From Gnetum montanum (lineage: Eukaryota > Streptophyta > Gnetopsida > Gnetales > Gnetaceae), in assembly GCA_015680685.1 (NCBI GenBank), contig MNCI01008033.1:1-64000 (forward strand): a DNA stretch of 64,000 nucleotides, in the 5' to 3' direction. The notes under the pieces were generated by a model, which saw only the letters and a program-made list of their open reading frames with translations, did no database searches and had not been told where the DNA came from. The position numbers and the translations under genes were made by a program. This document shows positions 1-10,031 of the stretch, piece after piece (position 1 is the first letter of the stretch; every line of letters starts with the position of its first letter).

Positions 1-917
1 TCTTTCATGTTCTTGCTCTATCTTAACATGATATGGACCTGGTAATATTTAAATTGAGCAAAATCTTGCATAGGAATCATAACTCTTTCTTCTCTTTTTT
101 GAATTGCAATATTTTCTTCAGGATTCAAGTTCAACTATTTTTTCAACTGTATAGCTTCACTAAAGTAGTCATTTAGTGTAGTTAAGTCTGGAGTTCTCCT
201 TAACCAAATTGAAATTTTGGGGTTGATAACCTTAAGATAAATTTCTTTAAGCATTTCTTCTGATGGTTTATATTGTCTTTGAAAGAGTCCACAAATTCGT
301 TGAAACTTGATGTTAAAATCTCTAATTGACTCTTTAACTCCTTGCTTAGCTTGTATCAGCCCACAGTATAGTGGTTTTTGATCTAATTGATTACCAAACT
401 GGGCTAAGAAAAGATTCTTCACGTCATCCCAACTTATAATACTATTACTTCGCAAGTTCGAATACCAAATCTGAGCCATATCCTTTAAATTTGATACAAA
501 CAACCTACAAGCTTAATCTTGATGTTGAATATTTGCATGAGCTAAAGCTATCTCAAACATGTGAATATATTCTTTAGCTAAATAAGATTTTCTAGGAATA
601 AAAGGCTCAGGAAAATATTGGTAAACTACCTTAGGAATATCATTGTAATTTTGAAATTCTAATGGTGTAACTCTTTGCGAAGGATTTGTCATCCTATTCC
701 TTTGGATAGTTTAACTCTTAAACTTTCTAGATCTTCTCTTATGAATTGATAAACCAAATATAATGGGTGATTTTCTTGATCTCCTAGTTTTCACTCCACT
801 ACTCATTCCCAATTCAAAATTGTTCTTTTGTTCTCCTTTTGATGAAGAATCAGTCTTAGAATCTAGAATATCTTTTGAAACTTTTAAATTTTCCAAACTA
901 TCAATCTTCTTGGTCAT
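1..917 (-). pseudogene. gag of a Ty3/gypsy-type LTR retrotransposon (element G), cut by the window edge
   Basis: Capsid/nucleocapsid precursor that would package retrotransposon RNA. An open stretch at 135-503 (122 residues) has the retrotransposon-gag layout: LKDMAQIWYSNL, then SWDDVKNLFLAQF, then an RDFNIKFQRI helix. Upstream codons (711-917) are lysine- and serine-rich and open with a Met near 917. The parts join through one in-frame TAA near 512, where a Gln codon is likely ancestral. The gene continues past position 1, so protease and polymerase are outside the window. The LTR-like repeat at about 1.12-2.66 kb lies immediately 5' on the same strand, as expected for an LTR followed by leader and gag. 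Family assignment is sound; lineage is not determined. Confidence 0.75.
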
Positions 918-1122
918 GAACTGAAAACAGTATCTAATTTCTTAAGCCTTTATAGTAATAAAGAATTGTTGATGTGCTAAAAGTATAAGACTTATGAACT
1001 TAGAGGCTAAATTTTTAGCCCTCCTTCTAGCACCAAAAGAACTTTGGTGACCGTTTTCGATGCAACCGTCAACGAGTATCCTCGAATAGGATTTAGGTGC
1101 TTGCTGGTCTTCTGGCAACACC
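918..1122 (-). other. Leader between LTR and gag of element G, with candidate primer-binding site
   Basis: Sequence between the LTR-like repeat and gag. On the minus strand it opens with TGGTGTTGCCAGAAGACC (rc of about 1105-1122), which starts with the TGG expected of a tRNA 3'-end complement and sits right after the repeat. A 60-codon open frame (942-1124) spans it but shows no domain; it may be an N-terminal gag extension or chance. The primer site is inferred from position, not from a perfect tRNA match. Confidence 0.35.
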
Positions 1123-2660
1123 AAGGCCCAGATACCTCCAAATAAACTCAGTAGTTAATGTGAGTATGTGTGTGTGCTGTTGCAGTGTGTGATTGTGAAA
1201 AATGAAATGATTGCATTGTGTGTAAACTACAAATGACTTATCTTAAAGAGATTCAACCAACTTTGCCAAGTACTGTGAGTTGTTGAGAGTTCCTATTTTG
1301 TTCAATTGCCTAGTCTACGCGGTCCTTATAATACCTACTTGTAAAAAATAAAATTTTGTAAAAATATTTGAGCAAAACTCTGTGAATCTACTTCTAATTT
1401 TCCCCAGAGAAAGAAAAAGTTCCACAAGAAAACTAGAAATAGAGCGAGAATCAATGGAAATTAGAGATAAGAGAAAAAGAAAGCAGATTTGTGTAAAGAT
1501 CTCAAATATTTAAACAAGGTAAAATGATACGAGTAAACACTTCACAATAAAGCTATCCCAAATTCAATAACTATGAATTGTTCAAACTTCTAAGGCGCAA
1601 ATAAGCAATTTCTTCAAGACAATCCTACTATGGTACCAAAAAATAGCTGCGTAAACTATCACGTATGAAACTCCATTTTGGCTAGATAATGGATGTCAAC
1701 AATTGCATTCAATAGAACCTTCAAAAGACTTGACAATTTCTGATTGAAATACCATGGAGATTCACTTTAAAGATAAAAGAAGCTATTCTGGTCCCATCAA
1801 AATACCAAAGATTTTCTGAACCCTCTTCACTATTGAATCGTTTAACAGCTTGACTACATGCAGAAGCTCTCTTACAAAAATCTTAATAACGGTTCTTATA
1901 CATTGCACAATAATAAAATTCACTACTAAAATGCTCTTAAGGCTTTTAAACATAAGTGCTTCTATGGAAAAATTTTAATAGAAATTTTTATTGTGCAACA
2001 AGAACAATAAGAGCAATCTAAAAATCCTAAAATTACTTGCCAAACATGATACTATGGAAACCACTAGCTAAACAATTTAAACAAGATAAAAAAAAACAGC
2101 ATAACTCATAGGACTATGACAAAGAGGCTGAAATATTTTCTTTAGCAAGCCATCTTACAAGCAATCTTTCACAATGTGTGATCCCAAGTGTAATCAAGTG
2201 TGTGAGCCAAGGTGAGACCCAGTCCCTTTTCTTCTTACCCCCGAAGCCTTTTTATAGGGTTCAAAAGGTAGTTACATTCTAAAATATCCTAGCTAACTTT
2301 TCTCCCAAGTAAGGAAGTTATTTACTTGCCCAACAAGTTAGGATATCTTACTTGCTCAACAAGCTAGGAAGATTACTTGCCCAACAAGTTAAGAGATTAC
2401 TTGGCCAACAAGTTAGGAAGTTGTAACTTATACATAAAATTTTGGAGAAAATCATGCTAATATTGGCATGTGTAAATATTACAAATATTGCTTTTATAAG
2501 CAATAGCCTATTATTATTTAAAATAAATCCAAGATCCCTAGTTTATTTTAATTATTTTATATAGAATTTTAATTACTAAAGTCATTAAACCCTAGTAATT
2601 CTTATGAAAGTAATAAAATAGATATTAACTAAATACCCCCTTTTAGTTACACAAATATCC
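1123..2660 (-). repeat. LTR-like repeat, copy 1 (5' LTR of element G)
   Basis: About 1.5 kb AT-rich sequence that recurs in the same orientation at about 7785-9075. Shared landmarks include ATACCTCCAAATA near 1131, GTGAGTTGTTGA near 1277, TTCCCC(C)A(A)AGAGAAAG near 1402 and GACAATTTCT near 1731. A TATA-type promoter on the minus strand (CCCTATAAAAAGG, about 2247-2259) and the downstream gag fit a minus-strand LTR. A purine run AAAAGGGGG (rc, near 2640) resembles a polypurine tract, so the true 5' end is uncertain. Copies differ at many sites and small indels, implying an old duplication or separate insertions. Confidence 0.6.
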
Positions 2661-3373
2661 CGAAAATATCCAAAAATATCTTTTTTCTTTTTCTCAATGC
2701 AATATGTATATCTAGCATTATGCATATCTAAATTAATTAATTTTAAGTTAATTTTTTGTATTATAGTTAAGGGGACCTTTCTTAAAATAGATGAAACTTA
2801 GGATATCGTTGATGTAGAGCTTACGACAGTTCTGTCCTCTGTTTTTCCATCCCTTCTTCCTTGATTTTTTTGTATTATTTTAAAACAAGTGGTTGCAACT
2901 GTATTTAACATCTGGAACAATGTCATCTCCATTTTTTCTTAACAGCACCACTGAAACAGCAGGCGTCGGCGGTGGCATCGACTCTAGTTTGTTTTAACAG
3001 AAGGAGGTAACGTGTTGATGTTACCTTCATCACAATTCCAGCATCCACCAAAATCATCCATTACCTTGTCCATACGTACGTTTAGTTTCTAGCTCACCTT
3101 TTTATTCCTATACATATTCTTGAATTGCTGTTTAAATTATGCATGACGAAAATATCTAAGAAAGTGGCAAACAAGAACAGATCAATAATGTGGGCTTTTC
3201 TGGTGGTTCCCTATGACATGTTCCAATTTTACATTACTGTGCATATATCCTTCATTCTCGTATGAGCTCTTCCTCAAGGAGCTCACGGATCTTCTAGCTC
3301 TTTCAAATGCTTATTTCGAAGTGTGAAAATCATCCACGAGCAAGTCCATGCCAAACACATCAGCGGTATTTTC
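2661..3373. other. AT-rich stretch without a recognised gene
   Basis: 2661-2830 is AT-rich, with runs such as TTAATTAATTTTAAGTTAA. From about 2890 to 3370 composition is more balanced and minus-strand codons read in short open runs, but I find no domain or family. It lies directly downstream (minus strand) of the unidentified coding fragment at 3374-3773 and could hold its remaining exons or introns; that is speculation. Confidence 0.4.
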
Positions 3374-3773
3374 CTAAGGATGTAGCAGTTGCAGGTTGAG
3401 CTGATCCGAGAGCAGTTTCTGATGGCTACTAGTGTCATCGTCCTCCTCGTGATAGCTTAGATGAAAACAAGCTACCTTCGTGCAAAGATGATGTCGGTGA
3501 GGGCTCATGCAACTCGACCTTGAACTTGTGGAGGATTTGATGCATCTATTCCTTGAGCACTGCGCAATCCACTAAATGATTCTCCTTACGCGCCAATTGC
3601 AGACTAGTAAATATGTCGTGCAGATCATCTACTCTATTCTTTGCATTGCTCTTAAACTTTTCCAACCAGGACAACGACGAGGATGAACGTGCCACTCATC
3701 TGTACCTGCTCTAGCTTCTGATGCAGTCATGCTTATTGCAGTTACTGTCATCACTATTTCCTTGCTTCTCCAT
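3374..3773 (-). pseudogene. Broken fragment of an unidentified coding gene (not a recognised transposon protein)
   Basis: Reading from a Met at 3773, one frame stays coherent for about 115 codons with three in-frame stops, then shifts by one base near 3445. Visible segments are an acidic/polar start MEKQGNSDDSNCNKHD, a serine-rich SSSSLSWLEKFKSNA, a helix DDLHDIFTSLQLARKEN, then HQILHKFKVELHEPSPTSSL, and after the shift an acidic EEDDDTSSHQ stretch. This composition (amphipathic helix, EPSP turn, acidic tail) is unlike gag or pol and more like a plant nuclear or regulatory protein, but I cannot name the family. Locally higher GC than its surroundings supports a different origin. It may be a captured or decayed host gene piece. 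Confidence 0.45.
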
Positions 3774-4322
3774 TTTCTTCCTCCCGATCAAACCTTAAGG
3801 CTAGTTACAAATCCAGTGCAGTCCACTAGCCAAATGATGATCGAAGGACTTCAAATGGTTGATTTCTAACACAGATCCGACCACACCTCTGAATGCTGCA
3901 TTTTCTGCATTATTTTTGAAATCAAAATTGCAGCAAGCATGTGAACAATGCTAAGAAATTTTGAGTCAGATCAGAACAAGGAGAGCTCATGGACATGAGC
4001 CCGCCTACACTGTCTTTGTTCTATGCTTTTTCTTTTAGTTTTTATTTATTTATTTTTATTTTAGCAGTTACACCAGAAGCGTTGATTAACTATATCCACT
4101 AGCTCTAAGCGTTAAAGTACATGTGCATGTCTCTTGAAATCAGTTTCACTCTGCTCCTTCCATTGTAGAAACGCCCTGGGTATTGATGGGCTTCAACCCA
4201 AATATTCAAGGCTTCGTACAATACCATCTAACTGCCTTAGCCTCGGGGATTTCCAGAATTTAGATTCCATACGATGCATAAAAAGTTTCATATTGATCTC
4301 ATCTTGTGGAATTGAAATTCTA
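3774..4322. other. No gene recognised
   Basis: About 550 bases with no domain, no LTR boundary and no clear repeat. A low-complexity TTTTTATTTATTTATTTTTA run sits near 4037. Possibly the 5' flank of the coding fragment at 3374-3773. Confidence 0.4.
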
Positions 4323-4820
4323 TTATTCATATTTTTCAGTGGTTTTAAAACAAATTTTTTGTTTATGCATTTGTTCTAAATATTGCCTTATGTCAATCTC
4401 TACTTTTTCTGTTCCATGAAATGGCCAAATGTGCCAACAAATAGTTGCCTCATTTAGGTCTCGAAAATTGATGCTAGTATGTATACTCCCATTTTTCTTA
4501 AGGACTGCGACTATGTTGAACACCCATTCTACATAATCAATAGTTCTAATGAAACTAGCTTGGTATAGTTTTGTGATTTCATCATGAACTACCAAGGCCA
4601 AATCAAATCTAATCTTACAAACTTTTTGTTTAACTAGTTTAATGCTAGGATCAAGTATGATGTTGTGTTGCACTAAGCATGGGTCCAAACCTAGCATATT
4701 CTCATATGACTAGGCAAAGGTCTTAATATTATCTTGTAGGACCTTGGAGATATCTCAAGCTTGTCAAGATTCCAACGAGGAACTTAGTTTTAGTGTTTTC
4801 TTCTCGCCACTGTGTGTTGT
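4323..4820 (-). pseudogene. Reverse transcriptase N-terminal remnant of a Ty3/gypsy element
   Basis: The minus-strand frame (ORF 4323-4697 plus upstream codons to about 4740) reproduces the linker and first RT motifs: MLGLDPCLVQHNI, then KQKVCKIRFDLA, then a fingers segment DYVEWVFNIVAVLKKNGSI and INFRDLNEAT. This matches the usual order in gypsy RT (hinge, K-x-R, W-x-NIV-x-V-KK-x-G, D-x-RDLN). The domain stops right after RDLNEAT; what follows is unrelated, so palm motifs and the catalytic aspartates are gone. An in-frame TAG replaces Trp just before the start (FA*SYENM). Upstream, 4740-4870 may be decayed protease/RT linker. Element boundaries are not visible. Confidence 0.7.
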
Positions 4821-5534
4821 GACAAGAACCTTAACTAGAGAACCTTAAGATAATGGTGAAGCCCACTTAGGTTTAAAGGCAACCTACTTTGCTCCCAAAT
4901 ATCCATATTCTAGTTCTACATGTCAACCATAGCATATTAAGTGGCACCTGGGTAACAAACATAATAGAACTAATGAAAACCAATAAAATAATGTTAACAA
5001 TAATGCAAAATACCCAAATAATGGTGCATAAATAGGACAAATATGTTGAAACATAGGCCACATAAGTATCCAAACAGGATCAAAAAAGGCTATAAGGTAT
5101 GAGTTTGAGGTAATGAATGGTCAAACATGATGACTATGGTTACATTTTGCCAATTTTAGGCCTTAGCAAGCCATATGTTGGTCACATGATGTTAAATGAT
5201 GATTAATCAACACCATTCAGAGGCTAAACAAGGTCCACTAAGGCCATAATAGAAAGGAAAATATAGTAAAATTGAAGTATAGTAGAAGTCAGATGAGATT
5301 AATTAATAGGCCATAGAAGTCATTAATGTAAAACAAGGTTAACATAAGTTAAAACACCATGAAACAATGTCAAATTAGTCAAGCTAAAACAATGTGTGAT
5401 AAAACAAGGCAACAACTTCAATTTTAGACCTTAGCAAGCCATGGTAAGAGGCTATAGCACTGACAGGTGAGTTTGGGCATATGTGGAGGCCTTTTTAAGG
5501 CTATCTTAGGTTAAAAATGAGGTTTTTCTAGGCA
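4821..5534. other. Non-coding spacer with a repeated AATTTTAGRCCTTAGCAAGC motif
   Basis: No coding frame recognised. The motif AATTTTAG(G/A)CCTTAGCAAGCCAT occurs near 5152 and again near 5420, about 270 bases apart. It resembles the CCAATTTTAGGCCATGG units at 33107-33337, so this stretch may be old spacer of the C/F element family. Confidence 0.4.
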
Positions 5535-7690
5535 CCCATGCTAGAACTATGCTAAAGCAATGTTGGCCAGCATGAGTGGGGTGACCCCCAACATGGATAG
5601 GGTGGTTATGTGATTTCTCAAGTTGATTTCAATCAATTTTGGACTCTTGAGAGCTTGTATGGTCAGCGTAGTATGTTGGGGAAGAAAATTTATCATTTTT
5701 AGCATTGATTTAACTCTCTAGAAGTAACAAATAAAGCCTAGATTTGTCATCCATGTTGGAGCAACGCTAGCTAGCATGGCTCTAGTGTGGGTGCATAGGA
5801 AAACTAAATGTATGGCATTAAAAGGATCAAAATTGATGTCTCATGGACTTCTCAAGGTAGTGCAAGGTCACAATGATCAAAATTGATCATTTTGAATGTT
5901 AGAATTTGCAATGAAAGTGGGTTTTAAGGTCTTACACCTCATAGTCGTGCTAACTAACACAAATGGGGGGGTCTCAGCATGGATAGCCCAACCTTGATAA
6001 CTGTAGGATCAAAATAAGATCAAATTGCAACCAAATCCAAGGTTTGGTAGTAATATGCTTCCATAGTCAAGTTTTAAGATCATTTGATAGGTATTATGCC
6101 ACTAAAGCCATTTTAGAGCCTCATCCATGCTAGGACCACCTTGACCAACATGGCTTTGGTACCCTCTACCATGGATACATTTTATTTTTAGTTATTGGCT
6201 AGTTTCAAAGGTAATTTGATCAAGTTTTTAGGCCTCTAGGGTTTCTAACACTCATGTTTGAGGTTTGGGCTTGCAACTACCCAAGTTTGATGGTTGTTTG
6301 AGCTATGGCATGGTTATACCCCCTTGCCCCCTTAGCCACACTAGGTAGCATTACCCCATGATGGGTGAGGGGGGTATGGTGTTTTTTTATGGTTGAAATA
6401 AGGCTAAATGGTTTTCAATTTAAGTTCTTGAAGTCCTAGATCCTACTGGGCTAAGTTTTAGGATTTTTGATGTGTTGGTGTACTACCAAAACTAATGTAA
6501 ATGGTTTTTCACACTGGAGCGACACTAGCTAGTGTGGCTCTAGCCTCCCTTAGTGTGGATACATTGGAATACTAGTTTCTAGTGAGTTTTGATATTGAAT
6601 CAACTAAGTATTTAAGCCCCTAGTGTTGCTAATGTCGATAGCTAAGATTTGGTTTCAAAAACAATAATTTTAAAGGCTTTTTGATATTTTTTATAGTCAT
6701 CCCTCTAGGCAATGCTATCAAGCATGACCCTAGTGTGGATGAATCTAGGATGACAACTTCTTAACACTTTTGGCTAGTATTCTAGGGTTTTATGGCCTTT
6801 GGAAGCTTTGGTAGGGTCCTATGGTTGAAGTAGTGAAGCTTGAAGTTAATCTGAAACATTTATGATCTTTCCATAGCTTTTCTTTCATGGTACCCATGTT
6901 GGACCCACACTGGCCAGTGTGAGTGAAGCCTTCCTCAACATGGATGCATGGTTTTTAGTTAATTTCAATTGATTTTTTTTGATTTGTGATGGCTAGAGAC
7001 TCTAGGAAGGTTTTAGGATCATAGGGATGAGTTTTTAGGCTATTTTTAGGGCATTAATGGGCTTTTATTAGTCATCCCTATGGTAGCCACATTGGCTAGC
7101 ATGGGTGAAGGGATCTTCAATGTTGACATGATGTTTAGCACGAAATTTAACTTGCATTTGGTCAATTTTTGGCTACTGGGGACTCCACGGAGGTGTTAAG
7201 ATCATGATATGTCGACTTGAAAGTTACTTTTGGTGTTCTATGGTCACACCCCTTCCAACCATGCTAGGGTCATGATCAGTAGTGTGGATGGGGTGGCCCC
7301 CAATGTGGCTCCACTAAAATTCATAATTTTTAGCATTTTTTGTTGGATTTGACAAGGTTCTAGAGCTACCAAAGGCTTCTACTAGGATTTTAGGCTTTGT
7401 GAGTTCATTTTGAGGTCAAATTATGATTTGGTTGGTACTTGTGAATGTCATCTCCCTTTAAGCAATACTAGCCAATGTGGATGGATCCTTTCTTAGCATT
7501 ATTACTAATGATTGAAGGTGGCATGTTGGGTTCTAATCTTTATCAAGTCTTAGTATTTGTTGGTGTTGACATCCAATTGCTATATTTGGCATGGGGTATT
7601 TGGGTTTTCTTGTTTTGAGCATGGAATGTTTGAAATCATGTTGGATCCACACTGACCAGCACTGGTGAGGGGGGTTTCTATTGGCAACTA
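5535..7690. repeat. Degenerate tandem array, about 12 units of about 190 bp
   Basis: A landmark block (CATGNTRG...CACTGGCYAGYATGG...AGTGTGGATGCAT, variable) recurs near 5535, 5750, 5944, 6123, 6325, 6510, 6703, 6890, 7073, 7254, 7450 and 7638; spacings run from about 179 to 215, mean near 190. Between landmarks the layout also repeats: TTTTTAG, a GATTTG stretch, a GACTCTAG-type box, then GTTTTTAGGC. Units are strongly diverged, so this is an old satellite or an internally expanded non-coding part of a retrotransposon. No ORF of note. Confidence 0.7.
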
Positions 7691-7784
7691 TTTGGGACAT
7701 GACCACCAACATGGTGTTCCTCATGGTCTCATGACCTTGAAAAGTCACAATATCGAAGGTGTTCTTCAAACATGGTTTAGGTGA

Positions 7785-9075
7785 TTACTAGTCTCTAGCA
7801 ACACCAAGCCTCAAATACCTCCAAATAGACTCAGTAGTTATAAAATGTACTAAACATGAGTAAGTGCTTGCTATTGTGAATGTTGAAATGATTAGGTTAT
7901 GTATGAAACTATAATTGGCTATTGTAAAGGAGATTCAGCTATCTTTGTCAAATATTGTGAGTTGTTGAAGATTTCTATTTTATTCAATCACTTAGTCTAT
8001 ACTGTCTCTACAATACCTATTTGTAACAAATAAAATTTTACAAAAGCATTTCAGCACAATTTTTCCAATCTACTTCTGATTTCCCCCAAAGAGAAAGTTC
8101 CAAAAGAAAACTAGAAATGGAGCAAGATTCAATGGACTTAGAAAGAGAAAGAAAAGAAAAAAGATTTGTGTAAAACCTCAAATATTTAAGATAAATTGAT
8201 ATGAGTAAACGCTTTGCAATAAAGCTATTCTTAATTTAATAACTATGAATTATCTAAACTTTTTGAGCTCAACAAGTAATTTCATAAAGAAAATCTCATT
8301 ATACCACCAAAAATCATTATGTAAACTACAAAGTATGAATTTCTATTTTGGCTAGTTAATAGTTGTCAAAGATTACATTCAACAGAGCTTTCAAAAATTT
8401 GACAATTTCTTGATTGAAATACCAAGGCAATAAACTTTAAAAATAAAGAATCTATTTCAATCTCATCAAAGTATCAAAGATTTTCCTATATCCTCCATGC
8501 TCAAAATAGGTAATTTTATTAAGACATTACTATTAAATTACTCTTAAGGCTTTCAACAATATGAGCTCTTCTATGGAAAATCTTAATAAAAGTCTAATAT
8601 TGTGTAAAGCCAACTATAAAAGCAACCTAGGACAAATCCCAAAATTAAATGCCAAACATGATACTATTTAGCTAAGCAACAAAAACAAAATGGGAAAAAA
8701 TGAACTAACAAGATTAAAACAAAGTAACCAAATTGATGTCTTGAATAAGTCATCTTACAAGTATTCTCCAAATATCTTTTCTCCAATCTTCCCCCTATAA
8801 TTCTACCTTTAAAGATTTTTTATAGCGGCTTTGGGTAGTTACAATAATCATGAGAGGTTAAGGTTGAGTAACAAATATCTAGAAGTTTTAATTTTAACCA
8901 CTTAGAGATTTACAACTTCCATGGAAGGTTAAGATATTTTTAAGGCATACTTGGCAAGTGTCTCCTTGGTAATGAAAAAAATCAAAATGAGCTACAAATT
9001 TCCTAGAGTGTTAGTTGTAACTATCATGAAGTTACAATTTCTGTGTGAACTAATGATATACTAACCCCCCTAGCT
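7785..9075 (-). repeat. LTR-like repeat, copy 2
   Basis: Second copy of the repeat at about 1123-2660, same orientation. Shared text starts around 7776-7800 (TTAGGTG...GCAACACCAAG...ATACCTCCAAATA) and runs through TTCCCCCAAAGAGAAAG (near 8084) and GACAATTTCTTGATTGAAATACCA (near 8401) to the purine run near 9065. A minus-strand TATA-like CTATAAAAAATC lies near 8815. It retains the flank that looks like a primer site, but no gag follows; the 190-bp array abuts it. So it is a truncated element end rather than a clean solo LTR. Confidence 0.6.
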
Positions 9076-9299
9076 GTGTAAGACTCTGTGGCAGGTGGTA
9101 ATGGTGATGCCATGTTTGGATGTAGTTGCCATGTTTTCAGCATTATCCCAAGCATGTGTTTAGGGTCAGAATTCAGCAACTGCAAACGCTGTCATATCCT
9201 TCTCCACCCAGAGTCTTGTTGGTGATGCTGTTGGTGTTTCTATAACTGATTTTCCCTTGTCCCTACGTAACACCCATAGAAATGAATGCATGCTCTATT

Positions 9300-9500
9300 T
9301 CTGTTTTGCAGGAACTTGATTTACAAGATCTAGAATGTAGTTCTACCCTATCTTTCCTACAAATTTTTGAAGTAGTTGTTGTCAAATCCAAGTGGCGTGA
9401 CTGTGTCTAGCACCTAGAACTTGCATGGGTTCCCAAGGAATGGTGGATAGGTCATCTCTAGCTATCTTGTGTAGCCTTTGTCCATGCTTCATGCAGTACT
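9300..9500 (-). pseudogene. Possible class III peroxidase exon scrap
   Basis: One minus-strand frame reads LGNPCKF*VLDTVTP then LGFDNNYFKNL (about 9355-9440). Plant class III peroxidases carry a Cys-Pro region followed by LD-x-x-TP-x-x-FDN-x-Y(Y/F)-x-NL near the C-terminus, which this matches at most positions. The next codons should give a G-x-L-x-SDQ segment; instead there are stops and no clear match, and neighbouring frames show nothing. Either a short degenerate exon or a coincidental resemblance. Confidence 0.3.
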
Positions 9501-9689
9501 ATATGGTGTTGGCATTTAAATCATAGCAAGGCATGATTTTTTTCTTGAAAACAGAATGGATCGTAGATTCCTTTTCATGGTAGGCATTTAGGGTCACTTA
9601 CATTAAACTGAGCATATGTTCCTGCTTTGACTTGAATAGAAACTATAGATGTGTAGTATGGCTGTGCTATGTAATGTTTCCTCTTATAT

Positions 9690-10031
9690 CTAATTAACTA
9701 ATGAAATCATTAAATAATTGTAAATAACATTCAATGCAATAAATAAGATATTCTAAATGTTGTAAGGTTTATCACAAAGTTTGTCTTTATTTTCAGACAC
9801 AAGGTGTACTCAAGTACACAATGCTCTAATAAAGATCCATTCACTTTATAACTCCTACTATGGGCACTCAGAAATAATTCTAACTCTAGAAAGGGAAAAC
9901 TGCAAGAGTTTGGGTAAGGGACTAAGAAAACTAATGCCAAAACCAAGTGCGCTCTCCTATTATTTATAGGCAACAAGACAGGTTTTGACATCAGATGTTT
10001 GATATCATGGCCTCGATATTGCAGCTCATCA
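9690..10031 (-). mobile_element. Truncated 3' LTR of gypsy element B
   Basis: Matches the distal part of B's 5' LTR (about 29100-29464) closely, including ATAACATT(A/C)AATGCAATAAATAAG, the poly(A) region and a minus-strand TATA (CCTATAAATAA type, near 9960). The outer end in the minus sense starts TGATGAG (rc of 10025-10031) and is preceded by a polypurine tract ATGGGGGGTA. Homology to the other LTR stops near 9690, so about 490 of 830 bp (the U5-side end) are missing. Confidence 0.8.

Noticed and set aside
5535-7690. Centromeric satellite
   Set aside because: The period fits but only about 12 strongly diverged units are present and there is no higher-order structure; an element-internal repeat is equally likely.
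7785-9075. Clean solo LTR
   Set aside because: The repeat retains flanking sequence next to the primer-site-like end, and no target duplication was found.
1123-9075. The two LTR-like repeats as 5' and 3' LTR of one element
   Set aside because: Both are in minus orientation, but gag lies outside the pair (below position 917), so they do not enclose a common internal region with gag-pol; 3.4-7.7 kb holds unrelated material.
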